NCBI GenBank assembly: GCA_937874455.1
Contig: CALNBE010000240.1
Location: 1 to 6,741 of the forward strand
Origin: an uncultured Opitutia bacterium
GTDB taxonomy: Bacteria; Verrucomicrobiota; Verrucomicrobiia; Opitutales; UBA953
Direction of reading: 5' to 3'
Length of the DNA stretch: 6,741 bases
A model generated the notes under the pieces. That model ran no database searches, was not told where the DNA came from, and worked only from the letters and a program-made list of their open reading frames with translations. This document shows positions 6,517-6,741 of this stretch, in pieces (the stretch's first letter is position 1; each line of letters starts with the position of its first letter). The translations under genes and the position numbers were made by a program.

Positions 6517-6741
6517 CTATTCCTCCTGGGCAAACGGCTCGTCCGCGTCCTCGCCGTCGAGCCAGTCCTCCTCCAAGTCCAGCAACTCCTGGCCGAAACC
6601 GTTTTCGCCGCAGGCTTTTTCCAGTTGCGCCAGCACCGTTTCGACAAAATCCTCATCGTCGCCGGGCTGCTGGGTGTAGAAGGGTTTTCCGTTTTTCCCG
6701 AAGGAAAAATCCGGCTTCGTCGCGGCGACATCGCCAAACAC
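6517..6741 (-). CDS. Acidic protein of unknown function, C-terminal part
   Basis: The minus-strand frame is open from the right edge to a TAG at 6517-6519, giving 74 visible residues. A GTG codon sits exactly at the edge (6739-6741), but the true start may be outside the window. The sequence is strongly acidic: about 21 of 74 residues are Asp or Glu, with no Arg and a few Lys. It has a Lys/Gly/aromatic segment (KPDFSFGKNGKPFYTQQPG), a likely helix (DEDFVETVLAQLEKAC), and an acidic tail ending EDADEPFAQEE. It has no signal peptide, membrane segment or motif that I recognise. It converges on the SNF2 gene with only 12 nt between the stop codons. Support for coding is moderate: the frame gives a sensible composition and reaches a stop in the gap, whereas the competing frames here give Arg/Ser/Pro-rich shadow translations. 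Confidence 0.6.
   Translation of the reverse strand: MFGDVAATKPDFSFGKNGKPFYTQQPGDDEDFVETVLAQLEKACGENGFGQELLDLEEDWLDGEDADEPFAQEE

Overview
The window is a GC-rich (roughly 60% or more), densely coding stretch of bacterial chromosome. It holds four genes on the plus strand and the end of one on the minus strand. Codon use is strongly GC3-biased throughout. Nothing in it looks like a phage, transposon, CRISPR array or RNA gene. The protein set (an OprC-type TonB-dependent outer-membrane receptor and a full-length RF3) points to a Gram-negative organism. The lack of Shine-Dalgarno sequences at two starts, together with the compact SWIM-SNF2 protein, would fit a Verrucomicrobiota-like lineage. That assignment is an impression and not a demonstrated placement.

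Layout: (1) positions 1-1701 are the 3' three-quarters or so of a TonB-dependent copper receptor of the OprC/NosA family, cut by the left edge inside the plug domain. It is closed by a strong intrinsic terminator at 1714-1745. (2) 1814-2332 encodes a small exported protein of unknown function, closed by a second intrinsic terminator at 2370-2400. (3) 2438-4033 is prfC, a complete peptide chain release factor 3. (4) About 4111-6504 is a SWIM zinc-finger plus SNF2-family helicase/ATPase, with no convincing terminator between it and prfC. (5) 6517-6741 on the minus strand is the C-terminal end of a very acidic protein of unknown function, converging on the SNF2 gene with a 12-nt gap.

The genes do not form one obvious pathway. 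The receptor handles outer-membrane copper uptake and the small secreted protein stands alone between two terminators. prfC (translation termination) and the SNF2 gene (nucleic-acid remodelling) may be co-transcribed only because they are adjacent. No intergenic stretch exceeds about 115 bases, and I see no recognisable sigma-70 promoter in any of them.

The most unusual signal is a dispersed DNA word, TTTCCTYYGC, often extended to GGAAATTTCCTYYGC. It recurs at least 16 times in 6.7 kb, in several reading frames, on both strands, in genes and between genes, and a close variant forms part of the first terminator. The pattern resembles the distribution of DNA-uptake or other genome-wide signature words, but its function is not shown here. 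I did not find a convincing new multi-gene system.
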